DNA of 64,000 bases, from contig JADJWG010000002.1 in NCBI GenBank assembly GCA_016716475.1, positions 62,001-126,000 on the forward strand. Reading direction: 5' to 3'. This document shows positions 27,385 to 35,704 of the stretch, piece by piece. A program made the position numbers and the translations under genes. Source of the stretch: Phycisphaerales bacterium. Its GTDB lineage: Bacteria > Planctomycetota > Phycisphaerae > UBA1845 > Fen-1342. The notes below the pieces were generated by a model. That model made no database searches. It was not told the origin of the DNA and was given only the letters and a program-made list of their open reading frames with translations. How positions within the stretch are numbered: position 1 is the stretch's first letter; each line of letters opens with the position of its first letter.

Positions 27385-28146
27385 TCAAAAGCTCGGCCAA
27401 GGCCACGAATCAAGTTCGGCGAGGCGCTGTGTATCGGTCAGGTCGGCCTGCAAAGGGGTTACAGTGACATACCCGGCGCGCAGGGCTGCCACATCGCTGT
27501 CCGGGTGACCGTCATGGTTGCCAAGCCGACCGTCGAGCCAGTAGAAGGTACGACCGTCCGGCTCGGTCTCCTTCTTATAGTGCTCATCCCAACTCACCGA
27601 TGCCTGGCGACAGCACCGCACTCCACGCGGCTCACCGTCTCTCAAAGCCGGCAGGTTCACGCTCAGACAGGTGCCCGGTGCCAACGGGCGCTGCAAGATG
27701 CTGTCCAGCACACGGCGCGTCATTTGTCCGGCCCACCCGAAATCGAGCTCATCCGATAGTTCCAGCGAAAACGCAATCGATGGAACCTTGAACAACGCCC
27801 CTTCGACGGCGCCAGCCACGGTGCCGCTGTAAAGCACGTTGATCCCCACGTTCGCCCCGGCGTTGATGCCGCTCAACACCAGATCGGGACGCTCTTCCAG
27901 CAACTCCAGCATCGCGAGTTTGACACAATCCGCCGGCCGGCCGGCAACACTCCAGCCGTGGAAAGTGTGATTGACATGCACGCGGCGCACCAGCAGTGGC
28001 TTCAACACCGAGATGGCGTGTCCGGTCGCGGATTGGGAATCTTCCGGGGCGACCACATCCACGTGTCCGAGGTCCGCGACGGCGCGATAAAGTGCCTCAA
28101 TACCCGGCGCCAGGATGCCGTCATCGTTCGTGATCAGAATTCGCAT
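27385..28146 (-). CDS. surE: 5'/3'-nucleotidase SurE
   Basis: A 253-residue protein of normal length. The N-terminus MRILITNDDGILAPGIEALY holds the metal-binding Asp pair. PEDSQSATGHAISV, the serine/asparagine site LVLSGINAGANVGINVLYSG (about 93-112) and the SIAFSL segment (about 125) are family marks. SurE dephosphorylates nucleoside mono-phosphates and helps survival in stationary phase. Its start lies inside the last 26 bases of the upstream GGDEF gene, so it is translationally coupled to it. Confidence 0.96.
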   Translation of the reverse strand: MRILITNDDGILAPGIEALYRAVADLGHVDVVAPEDSQSATGHAISVLKPLLVRRVHVNHTFHGWSVAGRPADCVKLAMLELLEERPDLVLSGINAGANVGINVLYSGTVAGAVEGALFKVPSIAFSLELSDELDFGWAGQMTRRVLDSILQRPLAPGTCLSVNLPALRDGEPRGVRCCRQASVSWDEHYKKETEPDGRTFYWLDGRLGNHDGHPDSDVAALRAGYVTVTPLQADLTDTQRLAELDSWPWPSF

Positions 28147-29248
28147 CGCGGTATTCTATCGCGATCGCCTCTCCGGAGCGCCGGTCGCGCACCCGACCGC
28201 TGGAACTCGCGGTGGTCGACCCGCTCGCACCCTCACCCAGGCACTTGGAACTCGCCTCCGGACCCCTGGGACCGGCCGCGGTGTGCAGCCAGACCTGATT
28301 GCGTCCATGCTCCTTCGCAGCATAGAGCATGGCGTCGGCATTTTTCAGTAGTTCATCAACGGAAAACGTTTGGTGGTCGCGGCTGGCGACGCCGCAACTG
28401 ACCGTCACCGGAATCGTCGTGTCACCCGTGCGCGCGGGCTTTGCCTCGATATCGGCCCGGATGCGCTCCGCCACCGCCACGGCTTGTTCGGCGGTCATGG
28501 TAGGGCAGACGACCACGAATTCCTCGCCTCCGAAACGGCCGCAGAGATCCGGGCGTCGCACGGCTGGCCGCAGGAGGTTCGACACGTGAACCAGCACGAG
28601 GTCGCCGGCCTCGTGTCCGTAAGTGTCGTTGACATGTTTGAAGTGGTCGACATCGAGCATGATGCAACTGAGTGGCTGGTCCTCGCGGCGAGAAAGCTCC
28701 CACGTGTCATGCAGGCGTTCGAAGAGGCGGCGCCGATTCGGCAGCTTGGTCAGCACGTCTGTGTTCGCGAGTTGCTCAAGCTGATTGGCCAGTATCAGCA
28801 TCTGGGCGTTGGCCTTATGCACTTCGATGCTGCGGCGGAATACCTCTTCCTGCAGGCGGAGCATGCGCTCGCCGACCCGCAATCGCGCCAGCAGCTCACC
28901 CTGGTGATACGGCTTGGTCAGGTAGTCGTTGGCACCGCCTTCGAGCCCCTGGATAACGTGCTCTTTCGAGTGGTGGGCACTGAGCAGGATGAAGTAGATG
29001 TTTCCCAGGGCTTCGAGCCGCTTCAATTCGCGGAGTTGCTCGCAGAGTTCCATGCCGTCCATCTCGGGCATGGCCCAGTCCGCAAGCACGATACCCGTAC
29101 CCATGGCGCAGATCGGTTGTATGGCGGCGCGCCCATGCTCGAAACCATCAGCGGCATAGCCCGCGGCGTGCAGGTGCCGCAAGAGCAGGCGCAGCGTTTC
29201 AGGGTCGTCTTCCACCGCGATAATCGGGTATCTGTGCTGCTCGCTCAT
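28121..29248 (-). CDS. Response regulator with GGDEF diguanylate cyclase domain (PleD-like)
   Basis: A 375-residue protein read from ATG 29248 (GCAGGA upstream). The N-terminal receiver has the acidic pair in AVEDDPETLRLL, the phosphorylatable Asp in IVLADWAMPEMDG (about residue 57) and the Lys in YLTKPY. A helical linker leads to a GGDEF domain with LTKLPNRRRLFERLHD, DVDHFKHVNDTYGHEAGD and the active-site GGEEF (RFGGEEFVVV, about 270). The RxxD inhibitory site (RRPD) sits five residues before GGEEF, so product inhibition by cyclic di-GMP is likely. It should be cytoplasmic. The longer reading to 29338 adds an unlikely N-terminus. A ~45-residue low-complexity tail overlaps surE. Confidence 0.92.
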   Translation of the reverse strand: MSEQHRYPIIAVEDDPETLRLLLRHLHAAGYAADGFEHGRAAIQPICAMGTGIVLADWAMPEMDGMELCEQLRELKRLEALGNIYFILLSAHHSKEHVIQGLEGGANDYLTKPYHQGELLARLRVGERMLRLQEEVFRRSIEVHKANAQMLILANQLEQLANTDVLTKLPNRRRLFERLHDTWELSRREDQPLSCIMLDVDHFKHVNDTYGHEAGDLVLVHVSNLLRPAVRRPDLCGRFGGEEFVVVCPTMTAEQAVAVAERIRADIEAKPARTGDTTIPVTVSCGVASRDHQTFSVDELLKNADAMLYAAKEHGRNQVWLHTAAGPRGPEASSKCLGEGASGSTTASSSGRVRDRRSGEAIAIEYRDANSDHER

Positions 29249-29303
29249 AATTCCTGCCGCCGAGACGCGCGGACTCCGCGAACACCCCGTTGTATCATCG
29301 GGT

Positions 29304-29428
29304 GAGTTCGGCCTGATGTTGCGGACCTCGGGTCGCAATCCGTGCAGCGCTGGGTGGCGCTCCCGTCGCAGGGACTATCGGACGATGGCGCGACAGGATT
29401 ACGAACTGAGTCCGATCAGGCCGAACTC
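29304..29428. other. 125-base element closed by a perfect 14-bp inverted repeat, upstream of priA
   Basis: GAGTTCGGCCTGAT (29304-29317) is the exact reverse complement of ATCAGGCCGAACTC (29415-29428). Just inside, CGGAC (29322-29326) pairs with GTCCG (29410-29414), and AGCGC/GCGCT (29346-29361) forms an apical hairpin. A second CCTGAT at 29433-29438 could compete for ATCAGG. It lies between the divergent GGDEF and priA genes, ending 36 bases before the priA start. It could be a structured leader RNA or a small terminal-repeat remnant. Confidence 0.45.
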
Positions 29429-29464
29429 CGGCCCTGATACCGGGATGGCCCGGAGGAGCGCGAC

Positions 29465-31768
29465 TTGAATGGTGGCGCACGGAAGCCCGGCCGCCCTGTG
29501 CGGCAATTATGGCTCGCTCCGGAAGGAGCGGAAACAAGGGAACAGCGTGTCGCGGATGTCGCCATTGCGCTGCCGGTGCCCCGCAGCCGAACCTATGCGA
29601 TCCCGCCCTCTCTTGAAGGAGTGGTGCAACCCGGTGCCAGTGTCCGGGTTCCGCATGGTCGTGGCCGGCGCGTCGTGGATGGGATTTGTGCCCGGGTGAC
29701 GACCGCACGCTGGAAGCACACCCGCCGGGAGATTATGTCCGCCACCCCCGGCCCACCGTGGTTCACACCGGCCTTGCTCGAGTTGTCGCTCTGGCTGAGT
29801 GCCTATTACGTCTGCTCGCCCTGGAAGACCCTGGCCGCTGTATTCCCGCTCGCCCTCCGGCACGAGCGCCAGGTGGTGCAACGCTATCTGCGCCGTGTGG
29901 CGGCAGTCCCGGTGGGGCGCATTACTCCGCGACAAGAAGCCCTGCTCGCTGTGCTCGCCGACGGCTGGACGGCGGAGGCGGACGCGTTGGAGCGCTCGGC
30001 CACATCGCGGGCCATTCTGCGCACGCTGATGACCCGTGGCCTGATCGAGCGTGAAGAGCGGCGTGAAACCGCACCGCGCCCCCCCCTGACCATGTCCGCG
30101 GCCGAGTCCGTACCGGAGGATGTGTTCGCGCTCACCCCCAGCCAGGCGGCGGCCGTCACGCGCATCACGGAGCAGTTGCAGGCGGATGAACCCTTTCGGG
30201 TGTTCCTGTTGTTCGGGGTCCCCGGCAGCGGCAAGACCGAGGTCTACGTCCGTACGATCCGGCACGTCATCGCTACAGGCCGCCAGGCCATCCTGCTCAT
30301 CCCGGAGATTGCACTGGCGACACAGATTGTTGCGCGGCTGGCGCGGCGTTTTCCGCGTGTCGCCATACTGCACAGTCAACTCAGCGTGCGCCTGCGACAG
30401 GACACGCTCGCAGCTATTGCGGCCGGTGAGGTGGATGTCGTCATCGGCACACGTAACGCCGTCTTTGCGCCCTGCCCGCGGCTCGGGCTGATTGTCGTGG
30501 ACGAGGAACAGGAGACCAGCTTCAAGAACCTCTCGTCACCCTACTACCATGCGCGTGACGTGGCCATCATGCGCGGTCGGCTCGAACGGGTTCCGGTCGT
30601 GCTCGGGTCAGCGACACCCGCACTGGAAACCTGGCACAACGCCACCACGCGACAGCACTTCGAGCTGCTGCGTCTCCCGGAGCGCGTGCCGGGCGCCGAG
30701 TTGCCGTGCGTGGTTGCCGTAGCGCACCGTCCGGATGAGGAGCATGCCGCAACTGCGGGGGAGCGGGGGTTGCTCGCGCCGCGCCTGCAGCGCGAGTTGG
30801 CGCGCGTCCTGGCGGATCAGGAACAGGCCATCCTGCTCTACAATCGGCGCGGCTACGCACCCTATCTGCGCTGCACCCGCTGCGGCACCGTGGCGCGGTG
30901 TGAACGCTGCCACGGGCACCTCGTCTATCATCGCAGTGGTGCGAAGTTGAAGTGCCATCGGTGCGGCACTTCGAGCCCGGCGCCGGAGCACTGCCTCGAT
31001 GCCGGCTGCGGCGGCCGCCTGGAGCGCGCCGGGGCGGCGATTCAGCGCTTGGAGGAAGAACTCCGCGCACGTTACCCCAAGGCCCGGATTCTGCGGCTCG
31101 ATGGCGACACGATGCGCAGGCGCGACGACTACGAGGCCGCCATCGCCGGCTTCACACGCCGCGAGGCCGATGTGCTGCTCGGCACCCAGATGGTTGCGAA
31201 GGGGCTCGATTTTCCCGCGGTCACGCTTGTCGGAGTGCTTGCGGCTGACGAGGGATTGCGCCTGCCGGACTTCCGCGCTGGCGAGCGTGTTTTTCAACTC
31301 ATCGTGCAGGTCGTCGGCCGCGCCGGCCGCAAGGAGGGTAGGTCGCTCGCCATCGTGCAAACGGCGCCCGATCCCCCCCCCGTGATCGGCGATGCACTTC
31401 GCCAGGACTACGAGGCCTTCGCGCAGTCCGAGTTGCCGCTGCGGGAACGCCTGTGGCAGCCACCTTTCACGCGGCTCGTCCGGCTGGTGCTCGCCGACGG
31501 GCGCCCGGGACAGGCGCGGGGCGAAGCGCTGCGCGTCGCGGGGCTGCTGAAGGAGACGGCCGGCCGCCTGAGTGCGGCGCTGCGGATCGAGGAGGCCGAG
31601 CCCTGCCTGCTTCGCCAGCAGCGCGGGCGGTTGCGCTGGCAAGTCCTCCTACGGGGACCGCGTAACCACAGTATGCAACAGTTGCTCCAGGTGATTCGCA
31701 GCGACCGCGCCGTGCGGCCACGGGTGGAACGGCTGACCATCGACGTGGATCCGGTCGAACTCCTCTAG
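29465..31768 (+). CDS. priA: Primosomal replication restart helicase PriA
   Basis: A 767-residue protein. The start is TTG 29465, backed by GGAGGAG six bases upstream. Order: N-terminal DNA 3'-end-binding domain (about 30-115), helicase core with Walker A GVPGSGKTEVYV (about 255) and DEEQ Walker B in VVDEEQETSFKN, then a zinc-binding insert with pairs of cysteines in CTRCGTVARCERCHGHL and CHRCGTSS...CLDAGCGG, and helicase motifs V-VI (LLGTQMVAKGLDFP; QVVGRAGRKEGRS). PriA reloads the replisome at stalled forks. The structured element at 29304-29428 lies in its likely leader. Confidence 0.96.
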   Translation: MNGGARKPGRPVRQLWLAPEGAETREQRVADVAIALPVPRSRTYAIPPSLEGVVQPGASVRVPHGRGRRVVDGICARVTTARWKHTRREIMSATPGPPWFTPALLELSLWLSAYYVCSPWKTLAAVFPLALRHERQVVQRYLRRVAAVPVGRITPRQEALLAVLADGWTAEADALERSATSRAILRTLMTRGLIEREERRETAPRPPLTMSAAESVPEDVFALTPSQAAAVTRITEQLQADEPFRVFLLFGVPGSGKTEVYVRTIRHVIATGRQAILLIPEIALATQIVARLARRFPRVAILHSQLSVRLRQDTLAAIAAGEVDVVIGTRNAVFAPCPRLGLIVVDEEQETSFKNLSSPYYHARDVAIMRGRLERVPVVLGSATPALETWHNATTRQHFELLRLPERVPGAELPCVVAVAHRPDEEHAATAGERGLLAPRLQRELARVLADQEQAILLYNRRGYAPYLRCTRCGTVARCERCHGHLVYHRSGAKLKCHRCGTSSPAPEHCLDAGCGGRLERAGAAIQRLEEELRARYPKARILRLDGDTMRRRDDYEAAIAGFTRREADVLLGTQMVAKGLDFPAVTLVGVLAADEGLRLPDFRAGERVFQLIVQVVGRAGRKEGRSLAIVQTAPDPPPVIGDALRQDYEAFAQSELPLRERLWQPPFTRLVRLVLADGRPGQARGEALRVAGLLKETAGRLSAALRIEEAEPCLLRQQRGRLRWQVLLRGPRNHSMQQLLQVIRSDRAVRPRVERLTIDVDPVELL

Positions 31769-31908
31769 TGTCTTGGGCAGGTCGCCGGAATCACGAGCGG
31801 GGGAGTGGGCCGTGACCTCTCCGTCAGGTGAAACGGTGGACAGGTTGTCAAACCGGCATGGCCAGGGAAACCGGATGAAATTCGCGGGCGGGGCGCGCCC
31901 GGATTTGT

Positions 31909-31914
31909 TACACT
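31909..31914 (+). promoter_or_regulatory. Possible -10 hexamer adjacent to the deacetylase-like start
   Basis: TACACT ends seven bases before the ATG at 31922. No clear -35 is seen; GC-rich CGGGCG/CGCCCG can pair just upstream. Confidence 0.25.
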
Positions 31915-31921
31915 GGGCGAC

Positions 31922-32875
31922 ATGGCAGACTTCGCGATCCTTTTAGACGAGCGATTCGTCCGGCATCACACCGGCGATGGTCATCCGGAGTCTCCCGAGC
32001 GCCTGCGCATCATCACCGACGCGCTGCAGGCGGCCGGACTGCTGGACCAATGCCCTGTCTTGCCGGGTGTGTATGTGGGAGAGGACATACTGCAGGCGGT
32101 GCATACCCGCGATTACCTCGTGCGGGTGGAGGCCGCTTGCCGCCAGGGATACCCCTTCGTGGATGTTCCGGATTCGGCGGTCTGCCCCGAAAGCTATGAC
32201 ATCGCGCGACTGGCTGCTGGGGGGGTACTCGACGCGGTGCGCCGTGTGGCGCGCGGTGAGTTACAGCGGGCCTTCTGTGCGGTGCGTCCGCCTGGGCATC
32301 ATGCTGAGCGGGACCGTTCCATGGGTTTCTGCCTGTTCAACAACGTGGCGTTAGCCGCCGCGGTTCTGAAGCAGGAGTTTTCGATCACACGCATCCTCGT
32401 GTTCGATTTCGATGTCCACCACGCGAACGGAACGCAGCATGCTTTCGAGGCGGACCCGTGTGTGCTGGTCATCAGCATGCACGGCCATCCGCGCACGCTG
32501 TACCCCGGAACGGGATATGCGGAGGAGGTGGGCGTGGGTCCGGGGCGCGGATACACGATCAACATCCCGCTCGAACCGGGCGCGAACGATGCCGATGTGC
32601 GCACGGCCTTCGAAGACGAGGTATTGCCGGCGGTGGAGCGCTTCGCGCCGCAGGTCGTGCTGGTGTCCGCCGGATTCGACGGCCATGAGGACGACCCGCT
32701 CGGGAACCTCTCGTTCTCCGATGAAATCTTCCCATGGATGACGAAGGAGATGCTGGGAGTTGCGGAGCGCCATGCCCGCGGCCGACTGGTGAGCGTACTC
32801 GAGGGGGGCTACCACGCCGGTGTCTTGGCGCGCTGCGTTCCACAACATGTACGCCTGCTGGCCGAAGGCGGCTGA
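31922..32875 (+). CDS. Histone-deacetylase family amidohydrolase (class II-like)
   Basis: A 317-residue zinc hydrolase. Family marks in order: RHHTGDGHPESPERL near the N-terminus, catalytic His pair in RPPGHHAERDRSMGFCLFNN (about 120-139), metal ligands in FDFDVHHANGTQHAF (about 160-174), SAGFDGHEDDPLG (about 250) and EGGYH (about 297). Bacterial members deacetylate small molecules such as acetylpolyamines or acetoin-related compounds, or protein lysines. The substrate cannot be read here. It lies alone between priA and the structured leader of the radical SAM gene. Confidence 0.95.
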   Translation: MADFAILLDERFVRHHTGDGHPESPERLRIITDALQAAGLLDQCPVLPGVYVGEDILQAVHTRDYLVRVEAACRQGYPFVDVPDSAVCPESYDIARLAAGGVLDAVRRVARGELQRAFCAVRPPGHHAERDRSMGFCLFNNVALAAAVLKQEFSITRILVFDFDVHHANGTQHAFEADPCVLVISMHGHPRTLYPGTGYAEEVGVGPGRGYTINIPLEPGANDADVRTAFEDEVLPAVERFAPQVVLVSAGFDGHEDDPLGNLSFSDEIFPWMTKEMLGVAERHARGRLVSVLEGGYHAGVLARCVPQHVRLLAEGG

Positions 32876-32897
32876 GGCGGTGAACCGGAGAAACAAC

Positions 32898-33092
32898 GCA
32901 GACTCGCGACCCCGCCGGATCGCGAGTCTGCCAAGGTCGGTTGGCAGGAAGGGCGAGCCGAGCAACGTCCTGCCAACCCTTCTCCACACCGCGTGGAGAA
33001 GAATTCTTTCGCTGGTACCAACCGGCCCCGATGGGCCAATATTCCAGAAATCTCGGCACAGAATGATAGGCCCGGCCCGGCGAGTCTGACGC
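32898..33092 (+). promoter_or_regulatory. Multi-hairpin structured 5' leader candidate of the radical SAM gene
   Basis: Three perfect hairpins stand in a row: 12-bp stem 32898-32909/32920-32931, 11-bp stem 32939-32949/32968-32978, and 9-bp stem 32979-32987/32993-33001. A weaker GGCCC/GGGCC stem follows at 33024-33037. The 5' arm of the first stem (CAGACTCGC, 32899-32907) is also fully complementary to GCGAGTCTG at 33080-33088, four bases before the ATG at 33093. GGGCC 33033-33037 can likewise pair with GGCCC at 33069-33073. This arrangement of exclusive pairings resembles a riboswitch or attenuator controlling ribosome access. No known riboswitch class is recognised. Confidence 0.5.
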
Positions 33093-33941
33093 ATGCAATC
33101 TCGGCCCGAAGTCTTTTCCTCACACCCGCGTCGCTGGCGTGAATTCTCGCTCGTTTATCCAGTCATTTCCCGGCGCAGCCATGGATTAAGCATCGGCGTC
33201 GACTTGAATCCTGACGCCCGCTGTACCTTCAACTGCGTCTACTGCTCGGTAGCGGCCGAGCGCCCGCGCCCGCCCGCGCGGGTGGACCTGAAGCGGCTGG
33301 ACGTGGAGTTGCGGAGCTTGCTGGACCTCAACGCGCAGCTCTTTGAAGAGCCCGAATTTCGCGCCACACCCGGCGAGTTCCGGGTACTGCGCGACATCGC
33401 CTTTTCCGGAAGCGGCGAACCGACCGTGTCCGAGGTCTTCGGCCCCGCCGTGGACCTGGTGGCGGGGATCCGTGAACAGCGCCGCCTGAACGATATCAAA
33501 CTGGTCTTGATCACAAATACCTGTGGTTTGCACCGGCCGGAGGTTACGAAAGCCCTCACCGTACTCGACGCCCACGGAGGCGAGATCTGGGCGAAGCTCG
33601 ACGCGGGCACCGACGAGCACTACCAGCGCATCAACCGTTCATGCTTTCCCCTGTCGCAGGTGCTGCGAAACATCCGGGACACCGCCCGAGTTCGCCCGAT
33701 CGTGCTACAGTCACTCTTCTTGCGTTACGGGGGGGTGGGGCCGGCCCCCCACGAGGTCACGGCTTACCGTACCCGGGTCGAGGAACTGCTCGCCGCCGGG
33801 GCCCGGTTCAAGCTCATCCAGGTGTACACCGTCGCTCGACCGACCCCCGATGCCGATGCTACCCCACTGGAAGCGCCGGCCCTCGAAGAAATTGCGGACT
33901 TGCTGCGACCGCTGGGCGTTCCCATCGCGGTCTACCCCTGA
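33093..33941 (+). CDS. Radical SAM protein of unknown substrate
   Basis: A 282-residue protein. The 4Fe-4S/SAM motif CxxxCxxC is present as CTFNCVYC (about residue 46-53), preceded by GLSIGVDLNPDARC. FSGSGEPTVSEVF is the GGE-like SAM-binding strand, and WAKLDAGTDEHYQRINR follows. The layout resembles stand-alone radical SAM proteins related to wyosine-base enzymes (TYW1 type), but there is no flavodoxin part and no specific assignment is made. There is no good ribosome binding site; instead the bases before the ATG are complementary to an upstream hairpin arm, so expression may depend on leader folding. Confidence 0.85.
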   Translation: MQSRPEVFSSHPRRWREFSLVYPVISRRSHGLSIGVDLNPDARCTFNCVYCSVAAERPRPPARVDLKRLDVELRSLLDLNAQLFEEPEFRATPGEFRVLRDIAFSGSGEPTVSEVFGPAVDLVAGIREQRRLNDIKLVLITNTCGLHRPEVTKALTVLDAHGGEIWAKLDAGTDEHYQRINRSCFPLSQVLRNIRDTARVRPIVLQSLFLRYGGVGPAPHEVTAYRTRVEELLAAGARFKLIQVYTVARPTPDADATPLEAPALEEIADLLRPLGVPIAVYP

Positions 33942-34000
33942 TTGCCCACCGCATGAAGTCCGGCACAGGGGCCGATTGAACCCGTTGCCAGGTCGCCGGA

Positions 34001-35465
34001 TTATTCGAGTACGTAGGGCTTCCGTTGTTCATACAGAGCACGGCGTTGGCGGTACTCCGATAACTGGCCGGCGTTGACGCGCTCCGCCATTGCAATCGCC
34101 CGCTCGATCTCCTGCACGGCGTCGTCGAAGCGTCCTACGGCGGCCAGCGCCGCGGCCAGTGTATCGAACACTTCATGGCGGACGTTGGTCATGCTCTGCA
34201 CGGCCTGCTGTGCCATGGCGAGCGACTCTTCCCGGTCGGCGGATGTACCGTCCGGGCGTGTTGCCTGAAGCCAGGCGAGCGCATTGACGAGGTTGGTATC
34301 TTCCGGCGCCGCAGCCAGATCCTCCCGCAAGACCAGCTCAGCGGCCTCAAATTCATGAGCTGCGAGGTGGGTCACGGCGAGACTTACGACCGCCGGACCA
34401 AAGACCTTGCCATCCACGTCGCGGCGGGCCTGGGCGAAGTTTTCCCGGGCGTCCCGCAGGCGCCGCGTACTCGGCGCTCTCGCCACGACCCTTGGCCTCG
34501 TTGGCTTGCATCAACCGGAAGCGGCCGAGCGCATGCCGCCCGACCACGCCGCTGCGATCCACATCGGCCGCCGTCTGCAAAGTCTCTTCCAGTTCGCGGA
34601 ACTGCCCGCGCTCGAGCAACCGATCGGCGTAGCGCAGCAGGGTTGCCATGTCGAGACCTTCGCGGAGGAGTTCCTCTTCGTAGGTATCCACCAGCGGCAT
34701 GGGTACGACCTCGTCCACGCCAGGGACCGCGAAGGGTGCTGCTTCTTCCGCTTTACCCTGGGCCACCAGAGCGGCGTGCAGGCCGGTGCGGGCGGGGATG
34801 TACCCGGGTTCCATGGCCAGGGCGTCCCGGAAATGCTGCTCAGCGCCGACCGCGTTCTGGGCCCGCAACGCCAGCAGTCCAAGCCCCGCGTGGGCCACGA
34901 GTTGTGCGGCGCGATCCTCCTGCTTGAGGACGGCCTCGTAGTTGACCCGGGCGCGGGCCGCATCCTGGTCGCCCACGAGCGCCGCAAGCCGCAAGAGTGC
35001 AGGTGGGTACGGCTTTTCATCCCCGGCCAGCATTTCGTACATCCGGATGGCCGCATCTTGCTGTTTTTTTGCCTCGTAAGCGCGGGCGAGGGCATAACGC
35101 CAGCGGGGGGCGTCTGGCCGCAGCGTACGGGCGCGCTCAAAAAGGGGTATCGCTTCGTCAAGGTAGCCCTGGGCGAGCGCCAACGCTCCGAGCCGCCCGA
35201 CTGCTTCGGCATCCTCCGGGCTGCGGTTCACCACGCTCCGGGCGCTGGTGAATTTCATCTGCAGGGGCAGCGGCAGAGCGGTCACATCGATTGCGGGCGG
35301 GGTGAAGGTTGCGCTTGCAGCCGACCCCGGGGACCTTGTGCTGCTGCCGGCAGCCGGGGCCGGCTCACCCGGCTCCTTGCGGCAACCGCTGGCGACCAGC
35401 AAGCCACCGGTCAAGATGAGTACCAGAAATGGGAACCTGAAAGCGCACACCGAGCTATGCCACAT
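34001..35465 (-). pseudogene. TPR-repeat lipoprotein interrupted by a one-base frameshift
   Basis: ATG 35465 opens a lipoprotein signal (MWHSSVCAFRFPFLVLILTG, lipobox VASGC). TPR helices follow, for example GYLDEAIPLFERARTLRPDA and RWRYALARAYEAKKQQDAAI. Near 34461-34468 the frame breaks: the first frame continues into an unrelated arginine/proline-rich tail, while the coherent TPR sequence (RLRDARENFAQARRDVDGK, then AAELVLREDLAAAPEDTN) goes on in the next frame to a stop at 34001. One surplus base in CGCGGCGCC explains both. The joined product would be about 487 residues. Either a sequencing error or a genuine mutation is possible. TPR lipoproteins of this kind usually hold envelope complexes together. 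Confidence 0.75.
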
Positions 35466-35704
35466 GTCGTTCCGTCCGCCAGGAGAAAGCTGGGACTCAC
35501 CGCGGAACACCGGCGCCCCCATGCCGGAGTCCGCTCGAACCCCAAAAGAGTAAGGTTTGGGCGGCGATCTCGCAACGGTCGGAGGTCCTACGCGGGGGGT
35601 ATGAGCGCATCCTGCGACCGGTCGCAGTTACGTGGCATCGCAGTTCAGCTACGATTCGTGTTGACGGTTCCCGGGCGGGACGGCCTTGCCGGCAGAAAGA
35701 GTTT

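Noticed and set aside
31875..31912. GC-rich stem with trailing T bases read as a terminator for priA
   Set aside because: The stem is short, lies right at the next start codon and the T-run is broken; not strong enough to list.
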